In this document: positions 29,881-43,245 of the stretch, one piece after another
Layout: each line of letters opens with the position of its first letter
Numbering within the stretch: position 1 is the stretch's first letter
NCBI GenBank assembly: GCA_950106755.1
Contig: OX467082.1
Span: 17,546,001 to 17,610,000, forward strand
Reading direction: 5' to 3'
Length of the DNA: 64,000 nucleotides
Source of the DNA: Climacium dendroides
Lineage: Eukaryota > Streptophyta > Bryopsida > Hypnales > Climaciaceae
Made by a program: the position numbers and the translations under genes
The notes under the pieces: model-generated
Databases searched by the model: none
What the model was told of the DNA's origin: nothing
What the model saw: only the letters and a program-made list of their open reading frames with translations

Positions 29881-32800
29881 AACTTGATTTAATTTAAGGA
29901 TTTTTGATAAAGAAAGAAAAAAAATTAACAAGGAAGCAATCTCCCCAATGAGTGAAGGCGAAATGACCCCCTTGTTTGTCCCAAAGAAAAATGTTTAATT
30001 TTTTTATATACTATTCATGGTAAAATTTACAAATTTTGAATTCAAATTTGCAATCCAAGCCCCGAAACTCACTAGGAGAGGTGTTGAAGATAAATTAATC
30101 AAACACAAAATAGGGTAGCTTTTCTTTGCATGTACCTTTGGAATGACTTTGGGAGGATGAGTGACGTTAGTTCACCCTAGCCTCCAGGGCAATTCTAACG
30201 AGTAAAAGAAAAATTGCCTTACCCCCAAAATTTCATGTTTTGAATGTGCACTTTGGAACCCAAGAGCCTACAGTTTACTCAGGATGCTAACCCCATCTTA
30301 CAAAGTGGGCCTTGTAAAGTGAATTTTATGTTCTATAGGGTAATTGTGAAAAAAAACTATTTTGTGTCAGTTGTGTTAATTTAATGTTCTTTACCTCTCC
30401 TATCTATTATGGGGCCCTTTGATTGCCATTGTGTACTCAAAATTAACAAATCTTATATAAAAAATTCTTGTGTATTCTCCAAGGATAAATTCACTATATA
30501 GGGACAACTTTGTAGGATAGGTTTAGCGTCTTGTAGAGTCTGTTGCTACTTTGAATATTCTAATAACAAGAATGGTGAATGTTATTTATTTAGTGTCCAA
30601 AAAATTACATGTTGCAAAAATATGAATTATTCTTTCAATCCAACAAAGACGGGTTAATCCCATTTAGTGACCATTTTGTGGTTGCTAACCCTTCTTTTTT
30701 ATGTTTTGTTATCAAATTTTGTATTTTTTAAGTAAAAACTATTCTTTAGAAAACAAACTACATTATAAAATCCAATGGCAGTAGTTTGATCAAATTATAT
30801 GTTAGATTCAATCACGTGGAATTTTTTAAAATTTGAGGGATATAATTTAGTTCACAGTTTAATCATGTATTTAGGTTGAGTTTAGGCATCAACTAAAAAA
30901 TCAACCAATTAATGCAATTGTTGCTTATTTCAAAAAAGGCATATCCAAGGAGCTCAAGGAAAAGACCAATGTGCCCATTTTTGTTTTTCTTACAAACACT
31001 ACTCTCATTTCAATGACCACTATACATTGCATGCTCTACCAAAAATTGCAAAATAACCATAATGTTGTGAAATTTTATATAAACATTCTAAGCTTATTGT
31101 CTTTCATTGAGCTCAAAAGGTCATTATTTCAAAATATTTTCATTAAGGCGTGCTTCATCAAATTGCGTTGCCCTATGTATTCATTCACCCAAATAAAGCT
31201 TCAAACTTTAATATCTACTAGACTAAACTTTGTGGTCAAATAATTCGAATTTTTTGAGGTACTCACTCTCAATTTAAACTAGAAGATCTTAAGGTTACAT
31301 TCTATCCAATTTCAAAAAAAATGAGTAAACAAATTACTCAAGTTCTTGATAGTTTTGGCCCATTCTAAAAGTACACTCCCTTTGGATCATTAGGAGTTAA
31401 GAGAATTTAAAAAAATGTAAATTACAATTAGATGTTTTCAGAGTTGATTTTAATTGTATTTCATTTAATCATAGTAATAATGTTGAAACTTAGTATAGAA
31501 AAAAGGCCTATTTTTCACTATTATAGGTTATATATGTAGGCATTGTAATCAATATGTTGACATAACCATGTTAGTCCTTAAATGACAGACTCACCTTAAA
31601 GAGGTAGGTTTTCAAAGAATCTTAAAGAAAACTCTTGTAATATACAATTATAGTTGAACTTCTTTGGTACTATTCTTTTTATTTTCATAAGATGCATATA
31701 TCTTGGGTTTTGAATCACAATTTGGAGTTGCATTTTTTGCATTGATAAGTTTGATAAACTTTTGATTGATGGCTTTGAAATTGTTCATGGCCTTGATGAG
31801 TGCAGAAGTTCATCATTGATTAGTCATCTAAACAACTATAAGATGCCTATTTAAGAAAGACAATAGAATTCAAATTTGAGAAACCCTTCTAGGACTTCAA
31901 ACGTCCTTTTAGATATTGGATGAAAATTTGAGGTTATAAGAGACTTTGAGTTCTCAAAACTATTGGAAATGTAGAAACTATACCAAACCAATAGTTTAGC
32001 ATGGTTGAACTTTGGCCATGTCAAATAATATTACTTAATTAAGTTATTAATTTTTTATAAAAATTAAAAATTAAATTAATTTTTTTAATATTAATTTTTG
32101 TTTGCATTAAATGATTCACAACATGGAGAACGAGCTTGAAGTGGTCCTCCAATGCCCTCAAAAACATCTAATGGGTTGTTTTTGCTTTGAGCTTCTCTTA
32201 CACATTATCGATTTTGAGCAATCATAGAATCAAATCTAAACTCAATGGTTTGACCAATGGTACGCAAAATGAGCTTTATAATGCAAAGCAATAATGGGTT
32301 TTTGTATAAGGTTACTTCACTTATGAACATCCAATTAAGCATGTGATTGTAATTCTTTTTTATTAAATTCTCTTAATTCTTGTTAGATTTTGTTGCTAAT
32401 TGAAAGATGATTTTAAAATCACTAAGCATGTATTTTTTAGGTACCAAATGACTAAATTATGAAATTTCAAAAGCCATGATTACATATGCATTAAAAATCA
32501 ACACTAAAATTTTATAATCAAAATCCACACATTTTAGACAAGAATCTATGGAGAAGTCAAATAAGTTGCATGAATTTTATTACAACTATGGCAATTGTTT
32601 ACTCTCCAAAAGGACAAAGTATCCATAAAGAACCTCATTAGATTGATGTCAACTTTACAAAGATGTTTTCTAAATTTTGACATAAGGTTCAGAAATGTAT
32701 TATATTTGTGGAAATATGATATTTTTTTCCAAGTGAGTGACATAGATGAAAAGTCATGCCACCCGAAGTTTTTTAGGCAAGGCTAATAGTTCCAACCAAA

Positions 32801-33164
32801 ATAAATAAATAAATAAATTTGAGTATGTAGTTAGTATGGTTTAGTAAGCAATGGTTTGGTATACTTAGTATAAACTCCAAGAGGACTTCAAGTGCACTAC
32901 CATCCCTCATTCTTAAAACTTGGTTGAAAAAAAGAACCCTTCAATGCTATAATCAAAGTAGTTAAAATTATTGGAATATTTTCACACATTTCTATTGTAG
33001 TTGAATATAAGTTTTGCACTTTTGAAATTTTCAATAAATTGTTTTCTCTATTTATAATCTACGCATTCAAAACTAACAATTTTGACCTTGTTTATTTATT
33101 TACTAAAGTAACCTTTCTTCTTCTAAGATTTAACTTCTAGATTTTTATTGTCTACCAAATGGAT
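29881..33164. other. AT-rich repeat-derived DNA, no gene seen
   Basis: Contains a diverged family F copy at about 30285-30536 and otherwise unassigned sequence. A 90-codon open frame at 30971-31243 and a 63-codon frame near 32595 have the Phe/Leu/Lys/Asn bias of chance frames in AT-rich DNA. Confidence 0.45.
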
Positions 33165-34078
33165 AATAATGTCCCTAAAGTCCCTTGTCCCCTTAAAAGA
33201 CAAAATGGATTTTGGGTAGGTTCCTAGGCCTCAACATTTATCATGATTTTTTGAAACTTTTTGGAAAGATAAAAAATCGCATTAGCTTTCTAGGAATCTA
33301 ATTTTTATTTCAATTGGTGCCGAATAGCAAAAGTCATGGCACAAAAAGTCCTTTTTTTTCCAATGCAATGGACACAAACCTCTTCACATAATTTTTTATT
33401 AAATTTAAAAAAAAAATCATATAGATTGTAGTTTTATCCATAAGGAAAGCTTTGATTCATTCCATTTAGATTTGTTATGTGAAAATTATAGATAATCTTA
33501 TATTTTGGGCAATTAGAGTTTTTTAAAATAAAAATAACTAGATTCATTTTTTAATGCAATTTTCACAATTTTCAAAAAAAATGATTGACAAGGTTTAGTT
33601 TACTTGCTAAAACATCTTGCCATTGGGATTATAGCATTTCAATCCCATCTTAGAGCTATTAACAATTTAGTTTTTCTTTTGATCTTGGACTTACTTCTAT
33701 TTAACAATTTTTTAAGAATGAAAATCAAGTATGTGTGTTTCTTGAATTTTTTTTCTTAGGCTTTCAACTCAATTCTTCAACACAGAAAATTCAAATTCTA
33801 TGGTTTAAATTTTTTCTGCAAATGGTGGTCAAATTTGTTGTTTGAAATTGCAAGCTAGTGTTCAAATTTTTTTTTTCCAACTTTAAATGCTAATATCTTT
33901 CAATCTACATGGGCAAATTCTATGAAATTTTTACCACATGATTTGAGACAAGTGAAGTACAAGATCTTTATAGTTAGATTATGAAAAACATTTTTTTCCC
34001 TTGGATGAATGCAACAAATTTGGTAGTTTTGAGTTGTTTCTAACAAAAAAATGGTCTTAGGACTTTGGGGGTTAAAAA
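33165..34078 (+). repeat. Repeat family A, copy 3
   Basis: Starts with a GTCCCTAAAGTCC-like end and finishes GGACTTTGGGGGTTAA. Shares with the copies at 36645 and 48968 the order 'gggtaggttcc', 'atgattttttgaaact', 'tttatttcaattggtg', 'catgcaatttt' and 'cttgctaaaacatct'. Not coding. Confidence 0.65.
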
Positions 34079-34660
34079 ATACGCTTCATCTGATTAATAT
34101 TCCTTAAAAAGAAGATCAAATAATTTATCAATGGAAAGCAAAGACAAAATACTCTACATGAATCAATGACATACACCTTCTAGAGGAGTTTCAAAATAAT
34201 TTTATAGAATCGATCTTTTATTTGCTTCAAATATAGTAAAATTAGTTTTAAAAACACTCCAAAAAAATTCGGTTACAACAGTCCTGTGTCTCATCTGCTG
34301 ATCGTTTTCCTTTTTCTCACATTTAACATACAAAGAATGTCAATTGCTCCAAAAAGGTTCGTTCCATTTGTTCCAAAAATAAAAAATGTCAATTGCTCCA
34401 AAAAGTGATCAACGTCTCCCAACAACCCCAAAAAGAAAACCCTAAATTTGCTCACTCGAACCCCCCCCCCCAAAAATAAAATAAAATTGTAGATAACAAA
34501 CAACCCTAAATTAACTTAGGTTCCGTTTCAGTTTGCGCCGTTTGGAAGTCAGTCCTCAAATAAGAAATTCCGTTTTCACTTGTTTCAAATAAAAAGAGGA
34601 AAATAAATCCCCAAATGAAGGGTCAATGGGCCGTAACCCAAACATGTACTGTACGGGTAT
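34079..34660. other. AT-rich intergenic DNA with a C run
   Basis: A run of ten C at about 34460 precedes an A-rich stretch. A local repeat of 'ccaaaaataaaaaatg'- and 'caattgctccaaaaag'-type words occurs at 34337-34410. No gene-like frame. Confidence 0.4.
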
Positions 34661-35384
34661 AGGGGAAAGGAGGAGCCGTGAGCCCTCTAGCAGTCCGCAG
34701 TTGCAGGGGCCCTAATGACGGCACCTGTGGATAGCGGGGTGGGGGGGCGGTGGTGGGCCCCATCGACCCGGGATTCCGCCCGTCCCCCGGCCGGGCGAGG
34801 TTGGATCCATCACGCCTTCCTCCTCTACAGTCAGCTTATTATTAAAGCTTCACCTTTATTTGGGAAGTCGGGGCCGGGGCGGGGCCCACCCGTCGAGAGT
34901 CGAGAGGGGGGTTGTCGATGCTGATTTGTCCATGCTGTTGAGGAGCCGGCACGTGTTGTTCTTTCCCGCCCGCGGCGGGCCTTCTTTTTCTTTTTCTTTT
35001 TTCTTTTTCTTTTCCACGGAGGTCTCCATCTTCGAATTCTTACGTAGAATCGTTGATTTTAGACATCTACTGGTAGGGTAGAAGAAAAATCATGGTGCAA
35101 GTCATGGGCCGGGTTGGGCCGGGCCGGGCCGGGTCCGAATCGAGAGAATTGTGCAGAACCTCCACAGTGACTGATCCTTGGATAAAGAGTGAGATGGACA
35201 ACGCAACGTCGCAACTCCTTTTGGGCTGGCCTGGCGTGACTAACGAAAGAGAGTCCGTTTGGTTCGAGGCGGATTTGGGATTCTGTGCCGGTGACGAGGA
35301 GGGGAAGTGAAGTAGAAGCGAAATATTCGACAATGACTTAACCATGTAATGCCGCCGCGGACACTTAGTGTCCCATGGATGATA
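34661..35384. other. GC-rich island without a recognised gene
   Basis: GC content rises well above the neighbourhood, with a GGGCC(G)GG tandem run at 35105-35133 and a TTTTTC-rich tract at 34985-35010. Overlapping open frames on both strands have Gly/Arg/Pro bias and no known motif. Family E sequence follows it, as it also follows the island at 52616-53215. Confidence 0.45.
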
Positions 35385-35590
35385 GAGAATTCTTCTGTAA
35401 CGGACAGAAATGCAACTATTCATTTTCGGAGTTTTGTTGAGAAAAGGAAACATCTTCTACACTAGTTTGACTTCCAATGAGTACTTCTCCATTTTTTTTA
35501 AGCAGTTGATTCCCACGGATTTAGAAAATGATGAATTCCACGAAGACCAGCCCGTCCTTACAAGGTTAAACTCAAAGGAAAACATTATTT
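35385..35590 (+). repeat. Repeat family E, copy 1
   Basis: Carries 'tgcaactattcat', 'ttttgttgagaaaa', 'tttgacttccaatgag' and 'gaattccacgaa', in the same order as at 36462-36650 and 53218-53420 (plus); minus copies lie at 53675-53790 and 54150-54460. Confidence 0.6.
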
Positions 35591-36461
35591 AACAACTCAT
35601 ATCTCACAAAGCTTCGAAAGTCACTTAGGGTCCCCTTATATATACTTGTCCCGTGGGCTACAAACTACATGGAGTGCTACATGAGGAAATGCCAATTGTA
35701 CTTTCAAGTGGATCCGGGGGGTAAAAGGAGGGATACGATAAGAACATGACACATACTAGATGCTTTCAAGATAGACTAGCCTCTACCAATGGGGTTGTCT
35801 ACCGGATATCGGTTGAATATCGAGCTCCTCTTTATCCGTTGCCCACCTTGACAAGATGATCAGTTGTTCAAAGCTGTTTTGTCTTATTGTTTGTATTAGG
35901 TAGGGCTTTGTCCACTGGGGTAGCATATAAGATTGCCCTTATTCTTTTTGCAAAGAGATGAGAACACCAGCTCTGTTTATATACAAGTGTGTGTGGGATA
36001 GGAAGTCAAACAACCTATGTGAGATATGTAGGTTAGGATTAGAGTAAACTTGTTGGTCACGGCACAAACAAAATTCAAATCTTTGTCTGCATAAATATAG
36101 AGACTTGAATGTTTTGAAATTTGATATGATTATTAAATGTCATCTTCGAAAAATAAAATGCAAAAAAAAAATTCCTACAAATTTTATTGCAATTTGAAGT
36201 GTGGAATGAATTCTTTACTTTATGTTATGGATGAATTTCGTGGATGAGAACTCAAGATAAGAACATGTAGCCTTTGTGAAGGCTACTAAATGTTATGCCC
36301 TTATCATGACACATTTAGATGTTATTGTCTTGTTATCTGACAGGACAAAACTCCTTGAAGCACCCAATTTGGGTCTAATAGAATTTAGTATTGTGAGTCT
36401 TCTATACTACTATTGAGTTAACCATTAAATGTTGAGGTGGACATTTAGCATTTAATAGATG
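35591..36461. other. Intergenic DNA, no gene seen
   Basis: Mixed composition, no frame of note and no repeat ends recognised. Confidence 0.35.
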
Positions 36462-36650
36462 ACAAAGAATCTGTAGGATAGAAGTGCAACTATTCATCTT
36501 TGGAATTTTGTGTGAGAAAGGGAGATCTTCTATAGTATTTTGACTTCCAATGAGTAGTTTTGCAATTTTTAAGACTAATTGATGATTCCTACAGTATCAA
36601 AATGGATGATTTCCACGGTCACCAGTTTGTCATTTAAGGGTTAACTCCTA
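36462..36650 (+). repeat. Repeat family E, copy 2
   Basis: Same word order as copy 1 ('gtgcaactattcat', 'ttttgacttccaatga', 'gatgatttccacgg'). It leads directly into a family A copy, so one has inserted beside the other or both are parts of one larger element. Confidence 0.6.
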
Positions 36651-37540
36651 AAGTCCCAAAGTCCCTATGAGGGACTATTGGGATTTCGGGTAGGCTCATG
36701 TGATCTCAATTTTTGACATGATTTTATGAAACTTTTTTTGAAGATAGGAATTCAAATTAGCCATTAGGGGATATCATTTTTATTTCAATTAGTGCCTGGA
36801 AACAAAAATTTTGCCACTACAAGTTCCAAAAGCAACTTGAGGGGCAAACCCAAAGAATCACAAAAAGTTGATTTTTTTTAATTTTTAATTTTTTTTCTCA
36901 ATGATTATATTTTTGTGTTACATTTGAAGCGTTGATTCATTCTATTTGCCAAATAGTGATGAGAAAGTTATGGACAATCTCATTTTCAAGCAAATTAAGC
37001 ATCTTCTTGAAAAAATAACTTTTAGAATTCATTTTTCAATGCAATTTTTACAATTTCTCAAAAAATTTAGGCAAGGTTAAGTTTGCTTGCTAGAACAAAT
37101 TTCACTATTGGAATTATTGTGTTTCAATTCCATCTTTGAGCTATTCATGGTCCATTTATCCCTTCAATCTTAATTCTACTTCAACTTAACAATTTTTTAA
37201 TGAGTGAAAATTAAGTATTTTTTTTGTTGAATTTTTCCCCCTAGACTCTCAACTCAATCCTTCAACACAAAAAATTAGAAAGTCAAAATCAATAGTGCAA
37301 AAAGTTTTTTAGTTAAGAATATTCAAAGCCAAAAAATCTACTCACTCATGGTGAAAAAAGTGATTTTCTTCACTTTGAATGCAAATATCTTGCAATCTTC
37401 GCGATCAAAGTTTCTAAAAAATCTTCTTCTGACACTCCCATTTCAAACAGGGTTTTCGTTTATGATTAACTCTACTGATTCCAAAGTTTCCAACCTCCAA
37501 GGGGGGAGGGGGTATTTTTCGGATTTCTAAAACTTTCTAC
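36645..37540 (+). repeat. Repeat family A, copy 4
   Basis: Begins GGTTAACTCCTAAAGTCCC and follows the A order through 'aatatcttgcaatct' near 37381. The 3' end is not clear, so it may be truncated. A TTTTTTTT tract follows at 37580. Confidence 0.6.
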
Positions 37541-37932
37541 AAAAGAGCAATTCTGAACTAATGAGTGAACCAAAAGGAGATTTTTTTTTTTTCTTTTTGA
37601 CACAAATGAAAAAGGAGTTGGTTTCAATTGCAGAGATTCAAAAGGACATTTCCATGCCCACGTGTTTCAAGCCACAAAGATTTTTTTTTTTAAAACTTTA
37701 AATTTTAAAAATCATTCCAACAGTCCAATGCTCGGTCCAATGCTTAGGTTAAAACTTCGTTTGGCACCCATCTGCGTGTCACACCATCTCTTTCTGTCTG
37801 AGTGGGTTGTGGTCAATCCCAATCCCGAGGCCTCCAGCCCAACTCACAAAGCAATTTGCACCACAAACTGCTGCTGGGGTCAGAGAGTCACTGCGTCCGT
37901 CTGTACTGTATGGAGTACCAAGGTAGCCTGCT

Positions 37933-38230
37933 CTTGGAAGCGACCATTGAAGAGCTCAATGTGTTTGGGGAAACCTAAAACTCTTCGAAACAATTTTCGG
38001 TAAATTTCATTGGGAAGACAAATGGAATTGGCATCTAACCCAAGTCGTTTCATCTTTTTTGGACCTTTGAGGAATTAGTTACGCATTTCTGAAGTTGAAA
38101 CGTAGTGGTCACCGAGAAGCGATCGCTTCCTGAAATGTACATGCCTGGTACATTGAAGAAAGTGAAATGTACCTTTGTGTCATGATCGCTTTCGGGACAT
38201 GGGCGCTTTTAGAGTAGACTACCTGATTAG
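37933..38230 (+). repeat. Repeat family C, plus copy
   Basis: Nearly colinear with the intronic copy at 16797-17110: 'gaccattgaagagct', 'gaaacaattttcggtaaa', 'atggaattggcatcta', 'gtagtggtcacc', 'gcgcttttagag'. Confidence 0.7.
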
Positions 38231-40506
38231 AGTGTCCTTATTATTTTACTTGACACGTAAGGTAGTTGATCCCTTTTTGACAACCCTTTACGTATTTTAC
38301 GTGCTAAGAATCCATGGTTTTAAGTTGTGGGCTTTGGTTGATCATATTGTAGAAAGTACAATCGAAATGGAATTTTTTTATTATTATATCATTAGCTTGA
38401 GTGAAGAACACTGCATGCATTGGTTTTCCTAAAACTATTATTAAAATCAATTAAAAAAATTCCTTATATAAACTCTTCAAAATTGCTTAAAAAACATAAG
38501 ACCCAATTTGGGCTTCTTAGTGTGTAAAAGGTTAACTCCTAAACATCCATAGTCTTTTTTAGAATTGACGATTTGAGAAAAATCATCATGAAGTACTTTT
38601 TGGAAGCATATTTTGGAATCAAGGAATGAATAAAAGATGTAGACTTTGAGTTTTAGATATCATCTTGTATGGTTAGATTCACCACCACTAATCACCAATA
38701 TTTTTCTAATTTTTTGTTTTGATTATTTTAGAGATTTAAGAAAATGTGAATCCCCCGACTGTGTTTTTAGTATTGTTGGAAAACTTTCTGCAAGGAGGGG
38801 CAATTATGGATTATTCAGTTATTTTGAATTTAAAAATTTTGAATTAAATTACAAAATATCTTTTTATTTTAGAAAATCCATAACTTTCACATTGCAACAA
38901 AGCAAACTCTCACTTTTCAACACCACAAAACAAAACCATTGCACATAAAGTTTTCTATTTGTATTGAGAACACAACCTCTCACACCACAACAAAAGCCCT
39001 TGCACTCCTTTGTGCATCAAAGTTCTTACAAATTAAAAAATTAAAAAAGATATATATTTTTGCTCGTGGCACAATGCACACTAGTCTATACATTAAATTG
39101 GGTTGTTTATTTTGTTTGCTTGCTATGGTGAGATTTCCAAAACCATACTTCATTTGGTTACGTTCTTAATACTATTAGAATGCTCTATAAGGAGGGACAT
39201 TCTTTGTTTTGTGGCATTTAAACATATGGTGTGAAAGTTATGAAATTTTGAATTACTTTTGGATCTGAAATTATTCTAGATTATGGATCTTTTGAGAGGG
39301 AGCATGATAAAATCAAGACAAAAATTGGGCTAATAGCACAGGGCTATACTAGTCTATAGTAAAGGAACATTTAATACATCTTTTAATGGTTTTAATTATA
39401 ATTTATCTTTTTCATATTCACAAATAATCTACTTGTGGGCATGTAATTCAAAGTCATCAAACCACCATGGTTGAATTTAGTTATGTTATGAATCCTCTAT
39501 TCAAGTAATAATGTCCCTACTTATTTTTTAATAATTAAGAATATAAAATTTTGATTTAAAAGAATACTATACACACTATCCAAAATAAGTAAGCAAATTT
39601 TTTGGAAATCTATTTGTATTTGACTACCCATTGTGGGTAGCACTTTAATATGTTGAAATTATTATGCTACTTTGCAAAAACTAATTTGGACACTTGCGAG
39701 TTAATTATTGTTTTTATGTTAAATTTGCATCCTTGACAAATGAATTTATTGTGTATAGTTTCAATTTTTTTTTACTAAAACTTTATTGTTGAAGTCTAAA
39801 ATTGTTTTCTATATTGTAAATAGTTTTGAAACATTATAGAATGTGAAATTAGTGAACAATTAGGTCTAAATAGTTTCGTGATACACTAATCTTCACTAGT
39901 TAATTTATATGAAGTTTAAAGCTCGTCACAAGATGGATACATGTGTTAAATGATTGTAGCCTTGGTTGTAAAAGTAATATTGAAAACATTCTATAAAGTA
40001 TATCAAAATTGATATATGATAGTTTGAATTTTTTCCCATGAATGACTTAATCCCTCAAGGACCAAGTTTTCAAATTTTGAGTAAGGGATGAATGCAAATA
40101 CATTTCAAGCATACAAAATGTATTTTTTCATTCATTGATTTTTTGAAGATTCTTGTGTTAGTTATTTAACATTTTTACTATGAAATTTTGAAAACTTTAT
40201 ATTTCAAATATTCTATAATTTTAAGGATATTAGTAGGTTTGACCTCAAAAAATAACTTTCTCAATTTGAAAAATGAACCTTCAAAAATTACTTAAATAAA
40301 TAAAATAAAATAAAATATCTTCAAAAATCATTATAATTAAAGATTAACATTTTGAACTTAAAGAAAAAAATTCTTGTGAGAATCACAAATATTCAATCTA
40401 CAATCTATTATAGAAGGAATTTCAACTTTTGACTTCAAAGAAATAGTGGTTTGTGAATTGGTTGATTTTGCCATATGGATATGGTCTATGGATCATATTT
40501 TGCAAT
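38231..40506. other. AT-rich intergenic DNA with one family D copy
   Basis: Holds a plus-strand family D copy at about 39095-39260 ('ggtgtgaaagttatg'). A GGTTAACTCCTAAA word at 38530 resembles the family A end, but no full copy follows. No gene-like frame. Confidence 0.45.
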
Positions 40507-40655
40507 CACTACTAGAAAATTTCGTTTTTCTGTTGTTTTGGTCGCGTTGATCCGGTCAAAATCTGACAGAAATCTGTTGGTTTCAACAGATTTCTGTCAG
40601 ATTTTGACTGGATCAACGCGACCAAAACAACAAAAAACGAAATTTTCTAGTAGTG
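40507..40655. mobile_element. CACTA-ended palindromic MITE 1 (149 bp)
   Basis: Starts CACTACTAGAAAATTTCG and ends with the reverse complement CTAGTAGTG. Arms of about 72 bases pair with only one or two differences around a few central bases. The 3-bp direct repeat AAT flanks it (40504-40506, 40656-40658), the target size of CACTA (En/Spm) transposons. A 100-codon open frame crosses the palindrome and is not taken as coding. Confidence 0.88.
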
Positions 40656-40747
40656 AATCGTTGTTTGAATCATCATTAAATTATTATTTTAAATTTCATT
40701 TTATGATACATCTTTACAATTTTGGAAATATGGACTATTCCTTAATC

Positions 40748-41278
40748 CTTAAAGGGATAACCCCCAAGGTTCTTTAAGCTCGTATAAAGCTTTTGAAATC
40801 TTTGGGTATTTAGAAGGCAATTTTCATTGTTATTTTTTGAAATTTTATTCTAAGTTGTAGGTTGCTATTATCTACACAAAAATGAAAAAATTCACATCAA
40901 TGTCTTGATGTTGAAGTTGTATTGCCCAAGAGGTTTGGGACAACCTCGGTATGACAATCTTGCAAAAATGAAGGTATACATTACACTTACTTAATTCCTC
41001 TCAAATATTGTGTAGAACTACCTACTACAACATGAAAAACATAATTTTATGAATTTCAAATTAAAAAAAAAACTTATTTAATTTTCAAAACACTATCCTG
41101 CAATCCATGTGGTCAAAGTTGATGAAATTCTTACCATGTAAAGTTGGAGTAGTGTACTTTAAGATTGTATGAGAAACATGTTTGTTTTCAAATTTAGGTT
41201 TACAAAACTAGAAAATAATGGTTTTGGAGTGTTTTTGCCAAAAACTTATCAAAGAACTTTAGAAGTTAAATGGAAATT
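40748..41278 (+). repeat. Repeat family A, short copy
   Basis: Left end near TAACCCCCAAGGTTCTTT; right end AAGAACTTTAGAAGTTAA, its inverted relative. The 3' half matches A ('atcctgcaatccatgtgg', 'catgtaaagttggag'). About 530 bp, so internally deleted. Confidence 0.5.
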
Positions 41279-41942
41279 GATTGTTATCAAATATTTGTAT
41301 TAGAGGTCATATTTTTGAAGTCTATTTGTAGTTGACAATGTAAGCGGTCCTTAAAATGTTGCAAATATTAAATTTCACTTCAAAGATAATCATGTGTTTT
41401 AGTGTGATTGATGCATTGAATAAATGTTGTTGCATACAACCAAGTAAGTCATATTACAAAATTTAATGTTTATTTTGAATGATATGTTTGATGTTTGTTT
41501 GAACTTGATAGTATAGATAATAACGGCAATGGCTACGTACATGTACTCCAAAGATAAAGCTAATTTCTTATGGCATTGTAACAAGTTATTTGATACAAAG
41601 TTGATGGTTACAAATGAAAAGACATGCATGTTGAGGGTGCCTTAGTGGTTTGCTTTTGTGGATAGTTTTGAGGAATACAATGAACTTTTGAAAATCTTAA
41701 TTTAAAAATAAAAATAGAATTAAAAAATAAATAGTAATTTCAAGAATTTATGCCTTCATATAATTTCTTCAAATGTTGAACTTGAATAGAGATTGTTTAA
41801 AAATTTGAAATTTTATTAATAGAAAATAGAAATATCTTTCAAAATTTTTTAACTATTATTTAATATTCTTATAAGATCATTGAGGATGAGATTGAAGATT
41901 GAAGATGATGATTGTACAAAATGATTGGGAGAGTGTTTTCTT
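41279..41942. other. AT-rich intergenic DNA
   Basis: No gene-like frame and no repeat ends found. Confidence 0.4.
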
Positions 41943-42118
41943 ATGTCTATAAATGTATAATTAAGGGACTCTTCGTTGCACCCATGTGAAGGACTCAAGG
42001 TTTTGTTTTCCCTTGCATCATAGACCTAATGTCTAGAAATGTGAAATTAAGAAAGTATTCTTTGTACCCATGTGAAGGACTCAAGGTTTTGTTTTTCCTG
42101 GCATCATAGATATATGCC
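41943..42118 (+). repeat. Tandem duplication, 86-bp unit, two copies
   Basis: Copy 1 begins ATGTCTATAAATGT at 41943 and copy 2 ATGTCTAGAAATGT at 42029. Both contain CCCATGTGAAGGACTCAAGG. Confidence 0.85.
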
Positions 42119-42654
42119 TAATGCAAATTAACCATAAAATTTTGTTTTTAGATTTTGAATTTTGTGTACTCAAAAGTCTTATGAACTATGAAAATTAAAA
42201 ACTAAAATGAAAAGAATCTAAAGCATTGATGATAAGTGAATTTGGTTCAAGTAAAAATCTTACCTATTGATTTTATTTATTAAAATGCTAAGTGTTATGA
42301 AATGAAAAGATAAGTAAAAAAATTATGATTTTAGATTTCAAACTAGTAGGATTGTTTTGGAGATGTAGGTATATCATTTGTTTGCAGTATTGATTATTGA
42401 AGGCATGGAACTAATTGAATTTTGAAAAAATGAACCTTTGTAATTCCACGTATTTTACATTAATTGGACAATTTTTGTAATGTTTAGCATAATTGCTCTC
42501 AAACATATTTGAAACTGAAAACTTTTAAGATTTGGCCTTTAGGCCTTAAAGAAATATTTGATGAAATCCCTTACAAATTCATGAAATATTCATAATCTAA
42601 TTGATTGTTTTTGATTAATTGGGTGTGAGTAGATGTCTAGTAATTAGATACTAC
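42119..42654. other. AT-rich intergenic DNA
   Basis: No gene-like frame and no repeat found. Confidence 0.4.
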
Positions 42655-43245
42655 TGCATTTGTTTTTACTCATTCAATTCAAGTCGGATGCTATCATGAA
42701 CCTTTTAATCCAACAAAGGAGTTTTGATTCATTAGATCCAAGCTAGATGCTATTGAATTGCTTTTAATACAACGGATTGGTTTTAATTCATTGCTTACGA
42801 GTAGGATGCAATTAGATCTCTTTTTATCCAACAGATCAATTTTGACTCATTGGATTTGAGTCGGATGCTATCAAATTCTTTTTCACCCTACGGATTGGTT
42901 TTCTCATTGAATATGAGTCGGAAGCCATTGAATCCCTTTTGAATCATCAAATCTAAGCTAGATGCCATAAAATCCCTCTTGTTTGAGTGGACTACTTTTG
43001 ATTCATTGGATCCAAATCAAATGCCATTAAATCCCTTATGAATTCGTCTAATCCTTTTTGATTTAATGGATTATTTCTGACTCATTAGGTCTGAGGCAGA
43101 AACCATTGGGGCCCTTTTGACCTTTGGATTCTTAGCGAGATGTCATTTCTTTTGAATTTTGACCTATGGGATCTAAGTGAGATGCCATTGAATCATTTTT
43201 ATCCATCACCCTTTTAATTTACAAGATCCAAACTGAATGGCATCA
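42655..43245 (+). repeat. Degenerate minisatellite, unit mostly 58-60 bp, about 11 copies
   Basis: The anchor word AGTCGGATGC(T/C)AT and its variants recur at 42683, 42741, 42801, 42860, 42916, 42957, 43017, 43092, 43136, 43179 and 43230, each followed by AAATCC(C/T)TTTT and preceded by TGATTCATTGGATCC-like sequence. Units differ by 20-30%, so it is old. Confidence 0.8.

Noticed and set aside
34455..34470. C run as a possible sequencing gap or assembly edge
   Set aside because: The flanks continue without a change in repeat content. Nothing else suggests a misjoin.
40475..40777. 100-codon plus-strand frame
   Set aside because: Half of it is the CACTA palindrome, so the frame reads through an inverted repeat and is not a gene.
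42655..43245. Possible repetitive protein gene
   Set aside because: Unit length varies, and stops occur in every frame across the array.
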